This document shows positions 9,164 through 17,234 of a DNA stretch of 64,000 bases, in pieces; the first letter of the stretch is position 1, and every line of letters starts with the position of its first letter. The DNA comes from Pirellulales bacterium (GTDB lineage: Bacteria > Planctomycetota > Planctomycetia > Pirellulales > JANQPP01), in assembly GCA_028289405.1 (NCBI GenBank), contig JANQPP010000106.1, positions 39,452-103,451 on the forward strand. Direction: 5' to 3'. The notes below the pieces were generated by a model. It ran no database searches, had not been told where the DNA came from, and saw only the letters and a list, made by a program, of their open reading frames with translations. A program made the translations under genes and the position numbers.

Positions 9164-10324
9164 TCAATCGCCGGCGCGGATCCAGGCTTCGTCGAAGGCG
9201 GCGTACTTCATCGATTTTCCTTCCTCGACGAAGTAGCTGTAGACGGCATGAATGGTGCCGTCACGGCCCTGGATGATGGCGGGATAGTGGTACGCGCCGC
9301 TGGGTTGGTCTTCGAGATGCCGCGTGTGCGGCCAAGTGCGGCCCTCATCCTCGGTAAGCGACACGGCCAAGCGGCTTCGGCCCCGCAGCGTGTCATTGTA
9401 GATCAACAGCCAATTCCCGTTTTGCAACCGTACGGCATCCAGCCCCGAACCCGGATTGGGGAATTCCATCACGCCCACCGGCCCCCAAGTGATGCCATCG
9501 TCGGAGGATTCACTTACGCGGATTTTGTCCAGTGGACCGTTTTCCCGCATGTAAGCCACGAGCGTGCCGTCTTCGCGCCGCAGTACCGCCGGCTGAATGT
9601 TGCCAAAGCCGGCCAAGGGGTGGCTGGCGAACCAGGTCTTTCCCAGGTCGTCACTGATGGCCATCAATGAAACGGAATAGGTGTCCGAATAGAGCGGCAA
9701 GAGAATACGGCCCGAAGGGAGAATGGTCGGCTTGCAGCGCGGCTGCCAACCGAGACGGCTCGAAAGTTTATCTTCGATCAACGCGAAAAGGGCCTGTTCA
9801 TCTACATCGCCCGTATCGGGCGCGTCAGCAGCCATGGACTTGCGATGTTCCCAACCTTGCCGCATGTCTTCCACGAAATTTTGTGGCCTGAGGAAAATCG
9901 AGCCTTGCCATTCCCATTTGGGGGCACCATCCCCTTGATAGTCACTGGAAACGCGGTAGCGGGTCAGGCACGATTCCCAAGAATTGGCGATGATGGTGGG
10001 CCAAATCAGCCACAGCCGGTCTCGCGCATCGATGAACATGGCTGTATTGCAATCGGGGAAATCAGGAATGTCCGCCATCAAGAAAGGGGAGCTCCAGACA
10101 CTGTCTCCGGCCTTGCGGGAACCATAAATGGCCACGTCGTCCGCGCTCCGTTCCCCGGAACCCCGGTACCAGGAGACCAGCAGACTGCCGTCGGGACATT
10201 CCACGATCGCCGGCGCGTGATTGTGGTCCGCGCGCGGGGGAAAGATTAGTTCGGACTTGAGCGAGCCGGTGTCGCCAGCAGCCAGCGCGAGCAGAGCGAT
10301 GAGGGACGTAGTTCCTTGAATCAT
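9164..10324 (-). CDS. Sialidase-like (BNR repeat) secreted protein
   Basis: A 386-residue six-bladed propeller of the exo-alpha-sialidase-like superfamily. Asp-box-like strands (for example SDDLGKTWFA, SSDDGITWGP and TEDEGRTWPH) recur along the protein, and a short hydrophobic N-terminus looks like a signal peptide. The region PPRADHNHAPAIVECPDGSLL is typical of planctomycete sialidase-like proteins that often act on uronic or sulfated sugars rather than sialic acid. The start follows AGGAGA. It lies 63 nt downstream of an FG-GAP protein on the same strand and is probably co-transcribed. True glycan target unknown. Confidence 0.85.
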   Translation of the reverse strand: MIQGTTSLIALLALAAGDTGSLKSELIFPPRADHNHAPAIVECPDGSLLVSWYRGSGERSADDVAIYGSRKAGDSVWSSPFLMADIPDFPDCNTAMFIDARDRLWLIWPTIIANSWESCLTRYRVSSDYQGDGAPKWEWQGSIFLRPQNFVEDMRQGWEHRKSMAADAPDTGDVDEQALFALIEDKLSSRLGWQPRCKPTILPSGRILLPLYSDTYSVSLMAISDDLGKTWFASHPLAGFGNIQPAVLRREDGTLVAYMRENGPLDKIRVSESSDDGITWGPVGVMEFPNPGSGLDAVRLQNGNWLLIYNDTLRGRSRLAVSLTEDEGRTWPHTRHLEDQPSGAYHYPAIIQGRDGTIHAVYSYFVEEGKSMKYAAFDEAWIRAGD

Positions 10325-10387
10325 GAATGCACTTCTCCTAGAAGCCAGGAAGTATTCGGGCAGGGGGGTGGGTTGGAAACTGGGCAG

Positions 10388-11599
10388 TCAATTGTCGCCT
10401 GGTGGCTCGTTCCAGTAAATTTTGAGGTTTCGAGTGCTCCGTCCGGCGGCCACGATATCCGGTCGTCCGTCGCCGTTCAAATCGGCGATCCGCACGTCTT
10501 CCGTGGCCATGCCATCTTCATCGATCCAGCGGGAAGTCCATTCCTCGCCGGAAGGGGACGTGCGAAGGTAGATTTTCAGGCCGACTTTCCCGTCCGAATT
10601 GGGGGACCGCCAGCCGGCCACGATTTGCTGGCCGCCGGTACCCAACAGGTCCGCCGTGGCGATGGCGTGGCCCGCGTTTAGGTTGCCGTCGAGCAAGATC
10701 CGGTCGCGGACTTCCGTGATGCGTTGGCGGTTTTCCGTGCGGTCGTAATTCGAAAGGTACAGCGCGAGCTGGTCTCCGTGCAGCGGCTCGATCGTTACTA
10801 GAAAGGGATTTCCCTCCGCGGCGAGGCCCATGCGGATCTCGCCCCCCCCTTGCACGCGGGGAAAGGTTTGCGTTTTCCAACCGCCCTCCACGTAATGAAT
10901 CAGCATGGCTCCTTCTCGGCCGATGTAGAGAATTTCCTCGCTGGGCGTGGTTGGGTCCCACTGGCCCACGTCGAAGTTGTGCGTGACGTGTAGCGTGTTT
11001 TCGAGCACGGTGGTGGTCCACTCTTGTCGAGGATCCTTGGGCATCTCGTACGCCAACAGGCGGACGCCTTCCCCCTCGCCGTTGCGGTTGCCGCGCCCAT
11101 GCAGCGGAGCCACCACGAGCACAAAATCTCCTTCATCCCGTTGGACCCACCGCATGCGATGCACAACCGGCTCATGGTGCAGCTTTACGGGCGTCCATTT
11201 CTGGCGGCGGTCGTCCGGCGGGATGAGATAATGCACGGAACCGGAATGCAGCGTGTCGCTCGGATTCCACTGGGCGCCGACGGCCACCTCGACTTTGCCA
11301 TCGCCGTCGATATCGCGTGCGGCGAGGCACACGTTGTCGTACGTGGTGAGGTTTTCCACCATTACGTGCCGCTCCCACGAAGGGTTTTCGTACCAGACGA
11401 ACTGTTTCTTGTCAGCCAGTAAAATGTCCAACCGGCCATCTCCGTTGACGTCTTCCAGTGCCAGCCCATAGCCAATTTCGACGTTGTCGTCGATTTGTTC
11501 AGCGCGAAAATTAGGCTCGGGCTGCTGGGCTACCGCTGATCCGGTAAGCAGTAGTCCGATCGTGCAAATCCCTAAAATGAAGATGGTCATGTGACGCAT
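10388..11599 (-). CDS. FG-GAP/VCBS repeat secreted protein
   Basis: A 403-residue exported protein with a clear signal peptide (hydrophobic core residues 5-22, cleavage near AVAQQ). It carries several calcium-binding FG-GAP-like repeats such as DVNGDGRLDILLAD, DIDGDGKVEVAVGA and DLNGDGRPDIVAAG, expected to form a beta-propeller like that of integrin alpha chains. Such proteins are abundant in planctomycetes, mostly of unknown role, often near sulfatases or glycosidases. Here the partner is the sialidase-like gene downstream. No catalytic motif was seen. Confidence 0.88.
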   Translation of the reverse strand: MRHMTIFILGICTIGLLLTGSAVAQQPEPNFRAEQIDDNVEIGYGLALEDVNGDGRLDILLADKKQFVWYENPSWERHVMVENLTTYDNVCLAARDIDGDGKVEVAVGAQWNPSDTLHSGSVHYLIPPDDRRQKWTPVKLHHEPVVHRMRWVQRDEGDFVLVVAPLHGRGNRNGEGEGVRLLAYEMPKDPRQEWTTTVLENTLHVTHNFDVGQWDPTTPSEEILYIGREGAMLIHYVEGGWKTQTFPRVQGGGEIRMGLAAEGNPFLVTIEPLHGDQLALYLSNYDRTENRQRITEVRDRILLDGNLNAGHAIATADLLGTGGQQIVAGWRSPNSDGKVGLKIYLRTSPSGEEWTSRWIDEDGMATEDVRIADLNGDGRPDIVAAGRSTRNLKIYWNEPPGDN

Positions 11600-11701
11600 T
11601 TCAGACCGAATTCCTCATGAAGGTACAACACATGACGTGCCTGCGGAAAAATCCGACCCACAGCCCGGGAGTTTACCACGTCTCGCTACCAACGGTAAAC
11701 G

Positions 11702-11739
11702 AAAAACTCCGCCGCCGCCCAAGAAGAGCGACGACGGAG
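11702..11739 (-). terminator. Intrinsic terminator of the LamG/PEP-CTERM gene
   Basis: Reading the minus strand, CTCCGTCGTCGC pairs with GCGGCGGCGGAG (12 bp with two G-U pairs), and a run of five T follows. It begins 36 bases after the stop codon of the LamG gene, which ends at 11776. This is a classic rho-independent terminator. Confidence 0.8.
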
Positions 11740-11775
11740 CAAGACATCGAGATCGATGGAGATACGTTGCGGAAG

Positions 11776-12759
11776 TTACTTGCGAGTTCGGCGCCAGACC
11801 AACCCGGCTGCAAGACCTAGCAGCAACAAGATGGCACTACTCGGTTCGGGCACCGCCGCGGCATTGCCGCCGGCATTGAAGGCCTCGACAAAGGCCACGA
11901 AATCCTTCAGATTGATGCGACCATTGAAGTCAAAATCGCCATCCTCGAAACTTCCTAGACTGTTGAAATTTGACACCATGATCTCGTAGTCCGCGATGTC
12001 CACAACTTCATCGCCATTGAAGTCCCCGGGAGCATTCGTAATCAAGAGATCCGATATCGCATTTCCGTTGCCACTACTCCAGAGGGAGGCAATTTCATCT
12101 TCCGTTAATACTCGATTCCAAATCGCCACATCATCGATGAAGCCTTCCCACTCACGATTATTTGTGGAAGGGTTGTCGCCGATTCTTACGCGGTTGCTTG
12201 TGTTAGGAAGTGTGATATCGGGTGTCCCTCCCGTGCCGGCCAATTCACCGTCAACCCAATACCGAGTGCTCACTCCAGCCTCTGAGATAGCGACGATATG
12301 ATGGAATTCTCCATCGTTGACGTCCGGCCCGCCAGCTCCGGGTTCCCCAATGCCGCCGGCAAAAGTCATCGTATTTTCGCCGCCGCGCCGGTGGACACGC
12401 CATGAAGTCTGTTCTCCTTTAGCCATCAGCGCTTGCCAGCTCGTGTCGAAGGCGTCCACGGTGAACCATGCTGAAACCGACATGCTTTCCCCGACAAAAT
12501 CGAGTGCGTCTTCGGCGCCCCCCGTGATTTCGATAAATTGATCTTCACCGTTCAAACGCACACCTTGGCCAAACATGGCATCCTCGAAGGCGATGGGATC
12601 GGTGCCGCGTTCTTCTCCATGATTGTCGCCGACGATGTCGTCGAAGGACCCATTCAATGGCCAGTAAGCCACTAAATCGGTTTGCAAATCCGCCCGAGCC
12701 GTACCTGCGACAGTCAGTCCGGCCACCACAGCCCAAATCATTGTTTTTGTCTTCGTCAT
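11776..12759 (-). CDS. LamG-domain, dockerin-like, PEP-CTERM sorted protein
   Basis: A 327-residue secreted protein. Residues 1-23 are a signal peptide (cleavage near TARA). Residues 25-215 form a LamG/concanavalin-like jelly roll, with FIDDVAIWNRVLTEDEI as the usual final motif. Residues 240-290 hold two dockerin-like calcium loops (FNGDEVVDIADYEIM and FNGRINLKDFVAF). The C-terminus is a PEP-CTERM signal: VPEPSS near 303, a hydrophobic stretch, then RRTRK. Exosortase would process it for surface display; no exosortase gene is in the window. Ligand unknown. Confidence 0.9.
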   Translation of the reverse strand: MTKTKTMIWAVVAGLTVAGTARADLQTDLVAYWPLNGSFDDIVGDNHGEERGTDPIAFEDAMFGQGVRLNGEDQFIEITGGAEDALDFVGESMSVSAWFTVDAFDTSWQALMAKGEQTSWRVHRRGGENTMTFAGGIGEPGAGGPDVNDGEFHHIVAISEAGVSTRYWVDGELAGTGGTPDITLPNTSNRVRIGDNPSTNNREWEGFIDDVAIWNRVLTEDEIASLWSSGNGNAISDLLITNAPGDFNGDEVVDIADYEIMVSNFNSLGSFEDGDFDFNGRINLKDFVAFVEAFNAGGNAAAVPEPSSAILLLLGLAAGLVWRRTRK

Positions 12760-13214
12760 CGCTCTCTTGTCTCCTCGAAGCTGATACGATTAATGAGGTG
12801 TGAAGAATCTATGAATCACTGCTCGGTCGTCGCCCAGCGTGCGCAAATCAACCCACTCTCCTTCCGCCCTAAAGAGCGATTTCGTAGTGAAACCTTTGCG
12901 CATGCTTCACGAGATTCTAATTACCTGCACAATCAGATCAAGCGAAAAAAATCGTGGATAACGCAAATTTTATCGCTGCGAGAAATGACAAGAGGTGTTC
13001 AGTGTGGGCCGTAATACCCTTTGCAAGAAACGTTTTTCAAACTTGATCCTTGAAGATTCATCGATCACGTTTTCTGGTGAATCTCCTTCGTATTGGGACG
13101 TGACTTCAGCCTCTTACACGATAAAATAGATGGCCCTGAATAAATGGGTTGCTCGCATTCAAGGGAATTGCGGATGCTCTTCACTCTTCGGCGTGATCAC
13201 CATGAAATAGTGTC
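12760..13214. other. Long intergenic region, A+T-richer than surroundings
   Basis: About 455 bases between divergent genes (LamG protein and rlmN). The stretch from about 12930 to 13140 is visibly richer in A and T than the coding DNA around it. I found no coding frame, tRNA fold or riboswitch. It presumably contains both promoters. Confidence 0.5.
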
Positions 13215-14267
13215 ATGGAACATCTCCTGAATCTCGCGCCCGCGGCGTGGAAAGATTGGTTTCGTGAACAGGGGGAGCCGGCCTTTCGCGCTCGCCAATT
13301 GCAAAACTGGGTCTTCTCGCGACGGGCAAACGGCTTCACCGAGATGTCCGATCTTCCCTTGCGGACACGTTCGCGCCTGGAGGAAAGCTTTTCCCTGTGG
13401 ACCACGGAGATCGCCGAACAGACGCATTCCTCGGACGGGACGGAAAAGCTACTGCTACGGCTGAGTGATGGGCACGACATCGAGTGTGTGCTACTCCGTG
13501 ACGGTCCTCGCAGGACGGTCTGCGTCAGTTCGCAAGTGGGCTGTGCCATGGGCTGCGTCTTCTGCGCCAGTGGGCTGGATGGCGTGGTCCGTAGCCTGAC
13601 CATGGGCGAAATCGTGGAGCAGGTTTTGCGTCTGGACCGCCTGCTCGGCGACGAGGAACGGTTGAGCCATATCGTGATGATGGGCATGGGAGAGCCGCTG
13701 GCCAATCTGCCCCAGGTGACGGCGGCATTAAAAACCGTGTGCCGTCCCGAAGCGCTGAATATCAGTGCCCGGCGGGTCACGATTTCCACGGTCGGCCTGC
13801 CAGAGGGGATTCGCCGCCTGGCGAAGCAGGGCTGTCCTTATCATTTGGCGGTTTCCCTGCATGCTCCGGAGGATGAACTCCGCTCGCGACTGGTCCCGGT
13901 CAACCAGAACACGGGCATCGATGCTATCTTGCAAGCGGCGGACGATTACTTTCGCGCCACGGGGCGGCGGCTGACATTCGAGTATGTGTTGCTGTCCGGC
14001 ATCAACGACCAGCCCAGCCACGCACGGCAGCTAGCCGAACTCTTGCGAGAACGAACGGCGTTACTGAATTTAATACCCTTCAATCCAGTCTCCGGACTGC
14101 CCTATCGGGCGCCGAGCGTCGCGGCTCTCCAAGCTTTTCGCGAAGTGCTCGAATCCCACGGCATTCCGATCCGAGTGCGGAAACGCAAAGGAAGCCGCAT
14201 CGACGCTGCCTGCGGCCAGCTTCGGCGGCTACGTTCCCTCCAAAATTCTTCCGCCTCTCCGCGTTAA
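13215..14267 (+). CDS. rlmN: 23S rRNA (adenine2503-C2)-methyltransferase
   Basis: A radical SAM enzyme of 350 residues that methylates C2 of A2503 in 23S rRNA (and in the family also A37 of some tRNAs). The SAM cluster motif CAMGCVFC is at residues 110-117. The mechanistic cysteine pair is present: Cys103 in VCVSSQVGC, and the C-terminal cysteine in RIDAACGQL. Length and order match RlmN; Cfr is less likely because the N-terminal domain and the overall sequence are RlmN-like. It stands alone on the plus strand. Confidence 0.95.
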   Translation: MEHLLNLAPAAWKDWFREQGEPAFRARQLQNWVFSRRANGFTEMSDLPLRTRSRLEESFSLWTTEIAEQTHSSDGTEKLLLRLSDGHDIECVLLRDGPRRTVCVSSQVGCAMGCVFCASGLDGVVRSLTMGEIVEQVLRLDRLLGDEERLSHIVMMGMGEPLANLPQVTAALKTVCRPEALNISARRVTISTVGLPEGIRRLAKQGCPYHLAVSLHAPEDELRSRLVPVNQNTGIDAILQAADDYFRATGRRLTFEYVLLSGINDQPSHARQLAELLRERTALLNLIPFNPVSGLPYRAPSVAALQAFREVLESHGIPIRVRKRKGSRIDAACGQLRRLRSLQNSSASPR

Positions 14268-14322
14268 CCCCCGCACGGCATCTGGAGCTACCGTCGGGGA
14301 GGCGATAAACTCCCTGCGGGGG
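14268..14322 (+). other. Stem-loop directly after rlmN
   Basis: CCCCCGCA (14268-14275) is complementary to TGCGGGGG (14315-14322), with a smaller GGAG/CTCC helix possible inside. It begins right at the end of rlmN and precedes the VOC gene by 39 nt. There is no T-run, so a weak terminator, an mRNA-stabilising end or an attenuator are all possible. Confidence 0.4.
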
Positions 14323-14361
14323 CATAACGACAAATCCCTTGCATCAAGAAAGGCTGGCGTG

Positions 14362-15150
14362 ATGAGCGTGAAACAAGGTTACGCGGCGGGGCAGTTTTGC
14401 TGGGTGGATTTGCTGGCCCATGACATGACTTCGGCGAAGCAGTTCTACGGCGGCCTTTTCGGCTGGGCTTGTGAAGACCAGGACACGCAAGGCGGCCCCC
14501 CCTACGCCATCTTTCGTTTGAATGGCCATCAGGTGGCCGGCATGGGGCAGATGCAAGATGAGATGAAGTCCCAAGGCATTCCCCCGTTCTGGAACAGCTA
14601 CATCAATGTCGAAGACGTGGAAGCCACCGTGGCAAAGGCGGTAGAGTTGGGGGGGACGTTAGCCATGCCGCCCATGCAAGTCCTCGACGCGGGCTGGATG
14701 GCGTTTATCCAGGATCCCACCGGAGGGAACGTGGCCGTCTGGAAGAAGAACCGGCACTTCGGCGCGGAACTGGTCAATGACGTGGGCTCTTATTGCTGGA
14801 ACGAGTTGGCCACGCGAGACATGGACCAGGCCAAGGAGTTTTATGGCCAGTTGTTTGGTTGGGAGTATGAGTTAAATCCCAATTCGCCGGCACCCTATTT
14901 CATCATCAAGAACCAGGGCGAAATGAATGGCGGGATCATGGCGATGGACGAGAACTGGGGAGACATACCTCCCTGCTGGACGGTCTATTTCACGGTGGCG
15001 GACGCGAATGACTTTTCCGCGAAGCTCCAGGGCCTGGGAGGCAGGGTACTGCACGGCCCCTTCGATTCGCCGGTCGGGCCCATCGTGATCTGTGGCGATG
15101 CCCAAGGCGCGGCATTCAACGCGATTCAGATGAATGTGCCGCCGGATTGA
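14362..15150 (+). CDS. Two-domain VOC (glyoxalase/bleomycin resistance-like) protein
   Basis: A 262-residue protein with two vicinal-oxygen-chelate modules, each starting with a matching phrase (FCWVDLLAHDMTSAKQFYGGLFGW and YCWNELATRDMDQAKEFYGQ) about 130 residues apart. This group resembles the Streptomyces CFP32/hydroxylase-like VOC proteins, whose biochemical role is poorly known. I chose ATG 14362 over the GTG one codon upstream because GAAAGG precedes it at normal spacing. Likely cytoplasmic. Substrate unknown. Confidence 0.85.
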   Translation: MSVKQGYAAGQFCWVDLLAHDMTSAKQFYGGLFGWACEDQDTQGGPPYAIFRLNGHQVAGMGQMQDEMKSQGIPPFWNSYINVEDVEATVAKAVELGGTLAMPPMQVLDAGWMAFIQDPTGGNVAVWKKNRHFGAELVNDVGSYCWNELATRDMDQAKEFYGQLFGWEYELNPNSPAPYFIIKNQGEMNGGIMAMDENWGDIPPCWTVYFTVADANDFSAKLQGLGGRVLHGPFDSPVGPIVICGDAQGAAFNAIQMNVPPD

Positions 15151-15317
15151 ACCGCGCATGCTCGAGGGACAACCAATCCTCTTCAAGCTGAGAATGTTTG
15201 AGAATTTCGAGGGATTGGTTGCAACGTCGAGTGACGGCATTACACTAACGCGATCTTTGGGTATTTGCCGCCTTAGCAAGCGGCGTTCGACATCACCTGA
15301 ACACGCCGAGGGAATCC

Positions 15318-15503
15318 ATGAGATCGTGCCGTTTTTCGTTGGCCGCCATGTCCATTGCCATGACCGTCATGGTATCTCCTGTATGGGCCGGAGAACCACC
15401 TCCTGCTCAAGTGGTGCCTGAACCTTCCTCCATGCTGGTCTGGGGAGGCATCATGGCTTTGGGCGGCGTGGCCTACTGGTGGAATGGCCGCCGGAACAAA
15501 TAA
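15318..15503 (+). CDS. Minimal PEP-CTERM protein 1 (61 aa)
   Basis: A 61-residue protein made almost only of targeting signals. Residues 1-24 are a signal peptide (MRSCRFSLAAMSIAMTVMVS, ending PVWAG). About eight residues follow, then VVPEPSSMLVWGG, a hydrophobic helix and the tail NGRRNK, the exosortase sorting signal. GAGGGAA precedes the ATG at good spacing. A second gene of exactly the same length follows at 15738-15923, and the last 95 nt of the two differ at only about three positions. Function unknown. Confidence 0.8.
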   Translation: MRSCRFSLAAMSIAMTVMVSPVWAGEPPPAQVVPEPSSMLVWGGIMALGGVAYWWNGRRNK

Positions 15504-15737
15504 CTTCGGGCCGCTTGTTATCTGGATTGCCGAACGACCATACCTTTTCCCGCACCGCGTGCTACTCCTCCCTGGCGTGCTACATTCTCCCGAGTTGAGA
15601 ATCCGCGCGGAATTTCCGGAGAATTCTTGCACGGAGAAGTAGAGGTATTACACTAGCCCATGACTGGGGCCATTTGGAGACTCATCCGAATCGCATATTT
15701 CTTCCACCACGAATCACGAGGGAATAAAGGGAATAAC

Positions 15738-15923
15738 ATGAAGGCTTGCCGTTTTTCGCTGGCCGCGCTGACACTGGCCATGACCGTCATAATTTCTCCA
15801 GCGTGGGCATCGGTCGGTCCTTCACCTCAAGTGGTGCCTGAACCTTCCTCCATGCTGGTCTGGGGAGGCATCATGGCTTTGGGCGGTGTGGCTTACTGGT
15901 GGAATGGCCGCCGGAGCAAATAG
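15738..15923 (+). CDS. Minimal PEP-CTERM protein 2 (61 aa), tandem paralogue
   Basis: The paralogue of the preceding gene, also 61 residues: a signal peptide ending PAWAS, a short linker, then VVPEPSSMLVWGG, a hydrophobic helix and NGRRSK. The frame is open to 15660, but the ATG at 15738 (after AAAGGGAATAAC) lines up exactly with its partner's start. The 3' halves are almost identical in DNA, while the signal-peptide halves have diverged more, as if the anchor part were homogenised by gene conversion or were recently copied. A strong terminator follows. Confidence 0.8.
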   Translation: MKACRFSLAALTLAMTVIISPAWASVGPSPQVVPEPSSMLVWGGIMALGGVAYWWNGRRSK

Positions 15924-15954
15924 CATCCCGCTATTGGGATTTGAATCATCGATC

Positions 15955-16010
15955 AACCACGCCTTCCCTGCACTGCACGCCATGCATGAGGGGGGAAGCG
16001 TGGTTTTTTT
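15955..16010 (+). terminator. Strong intrinsic terminator after the minimal PEP-CTERM pair
   Basis: AACCACGC-CTTCCC pairs with GGGGAAG-CGTGGTT (one bulged base), and a run of seven T follows at 16004-16010. The strength and placement, 31 bases after the stop codon, support the small genes being real transcription units. Confidence 0.88.
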
Positions 16011-16012
16011 GA

Positions 16013-16077
16013 AGCCCACGGAAAATTCTCGTGGCGTTTCATGACTAACGGACACCGTGAAACGCGCTCTTCAGGCT
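16013..16077 (+). repeat. Possible decayed copy of the 98-bp element
   Basis: This 65-bp stretch begins AGCCCACGGAAAA and ends CTCTTCAGGCT. In between it has GGCGTTTCATGACTAACGGAC, which differs from the element's hairpin-loop block at about three of 21 positions. The middle parts are missing. It also forms its own 8-bp hairpin (GCGTTTCA/TGAAACGC). It may be a deleted copy or chance similarity. Confidence 0.3.
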
Positions 16078-16097
16078 CCGTGGATGCGTGAAATGCC

Positions 16098-17159
16098 ATG
16101 GCCGTGGCATCCCAAACGAAAACTCCGCTTCATACGCCTCCGGAAACACGGAAGTGGGGAATTCTGTTTTGGGCCGCACTAGGTGTCTGTCTGGCCGGTA
16201 CCGCTCTGGTGATGGTGCTACCCGACTCTCGCGAAACCGCTTTCGCCATGCATGCCTTGCTAGTGGAGCGTGTCCATGCGGGAGTTGAAACGCACCTGCC
16301 GGCCGCGCTTCGCCCGTTCGTGCGAGAAAGCCTCTCGTTGTTGCTTTCTCCGTGGCTTTATCTGGGTGTGTTTCTCGTCACCCTCGCGGAAAAGTGGATC
16401 CCGGCGGACCGGCGGACGTCTGTCTTCAGCCGTGGATTTATTCAAGACTTCGTGGCATGGTTTCTGCTCAACGCCATGTTGTCGTCCGCGATCAGCATCG
16501 GCTGCTTGGCCCTGCTCGACTATCTATATGAAACGTATCTCTCCACCTGGCGACTCAGCGACTCGGCGGCCTTTGCCATTCCACTGTGGATGCGCGTGAT
16601 TGCCGCGATCGTGATCAGTGACTTTCTAAAATGGGTCTACCATCTCCTGAGCCACAAGGTGAAGGTCTTGTGGTTTTTCCACAGCATCCACCATTCCCAA
16701 AAAGAATTGAATCTGTTTACGGACCTGCGTTTCCACGCAGTGGAGTTTCTCTGGCTCGCGCCGATCCTTTACACGCCACTGTACCTTCTCAACCTCGATT
16801 TTGAATTGGCAGCGTGGATCGTGCTGCTAATGCAGTGGTATACCCACGTGTACCATGCCAACTTACGCACGGATTACGGGCCGCTGCGGTATCTGTTCGT
16901 CACTCCGCAATCCCACCGCATTCACCATTCGGTGGAAGAACGGCACATGGACAAGAATTTCGGGAGTCTGTTTTGCGTGTGGGACCGGCTGTTCAGCACG
17001 CATTGGGAAGGACACGAGGAATACCCGGCTACCGGTATCCGTGATGAAACGTTTCCGTGGGAAGAATCGGTGGGTGGGCTCCACATTCTCGGCAACTACT
17101 TCGCGCAAACGCTCTACCCGTTTCGCTGCCTGTGGCGGATGCTGCGTGGCCGAAGCTGA
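16098..17159 (+). CDS. Sterol desaturase / fatty acid hydroxylase family protein
   Basis: A 353-residue integral membrane di-iron oxygenase of the ERG3/fatty acid hydroxylase superfamily. It has about five hydrophobic segments. The histidine boxes that bind the di-iron centre are visible: HLLSHK near 180, HSIHHS near 196, and HRIHHSVEERH near 274. Such enzymes hydroxylate or desaturate lipids (fatty acids, sterols, hopanoids, carotenoids). The long N-terminal part before the first box also contains a hydrophobic segment, as in the bacterial sterol desaturase family. No lipid or sterol pathway gene is adjacent, so the substrate is open. Confidence 0.87.
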   Translation: MAVASQTKTPLHTPPETRKWGILFWAALGVCLAGTALVMVLPDSRETAFAMHALLVERVHAGVETHLPAALRPFVRESLSLLLSPWLYLGVFLVTLAEKWIPADRRTSVFSRGFIQDFVAWFLLNAMLSSAISIGCLALLDYLYETYLSTWRLSDSAAFAIPLWMRVIAAIVISDFLKWVYHLLSHKVKVLWFFHSIHHSQKELNLFTDLRFHAVEFLWLAPILYTPLYLLNLDFELAAWIVLLMQWYTHVYHANLRTDYGPLRYLFVTPQSHRIHHSVEERHMDKNFGSLFCVWDRLFSTHWEGHEEYPATGIRDETFPWEESVGGLHILGNYFAQTLYPFRCLWRMLRGRS

Positions 17160-17177
17160 AACGTGTGTGAAAGTAAA

Positions 17178-17204
17178 GAGGCCACGTCGCCCGGACGTGG
17201 CCTC
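17178..17204. terminator. Bidirectional terminator hairpin
   Basis: A perfect 11-bp stem, GAGGCCACGTC / GACGTGGCCTC, with a 5-nt loop. It lies between two convergent genes (hydroxylase ending at 17159 and PDZ protein ending at 17235). On the minus strand a T-rich stretch follows, so it could terminate both. Confidence 0.75.
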
Positions 17205-17234
17205 TCAGTTCGTCACATAATCTTCGCGCCAAAT

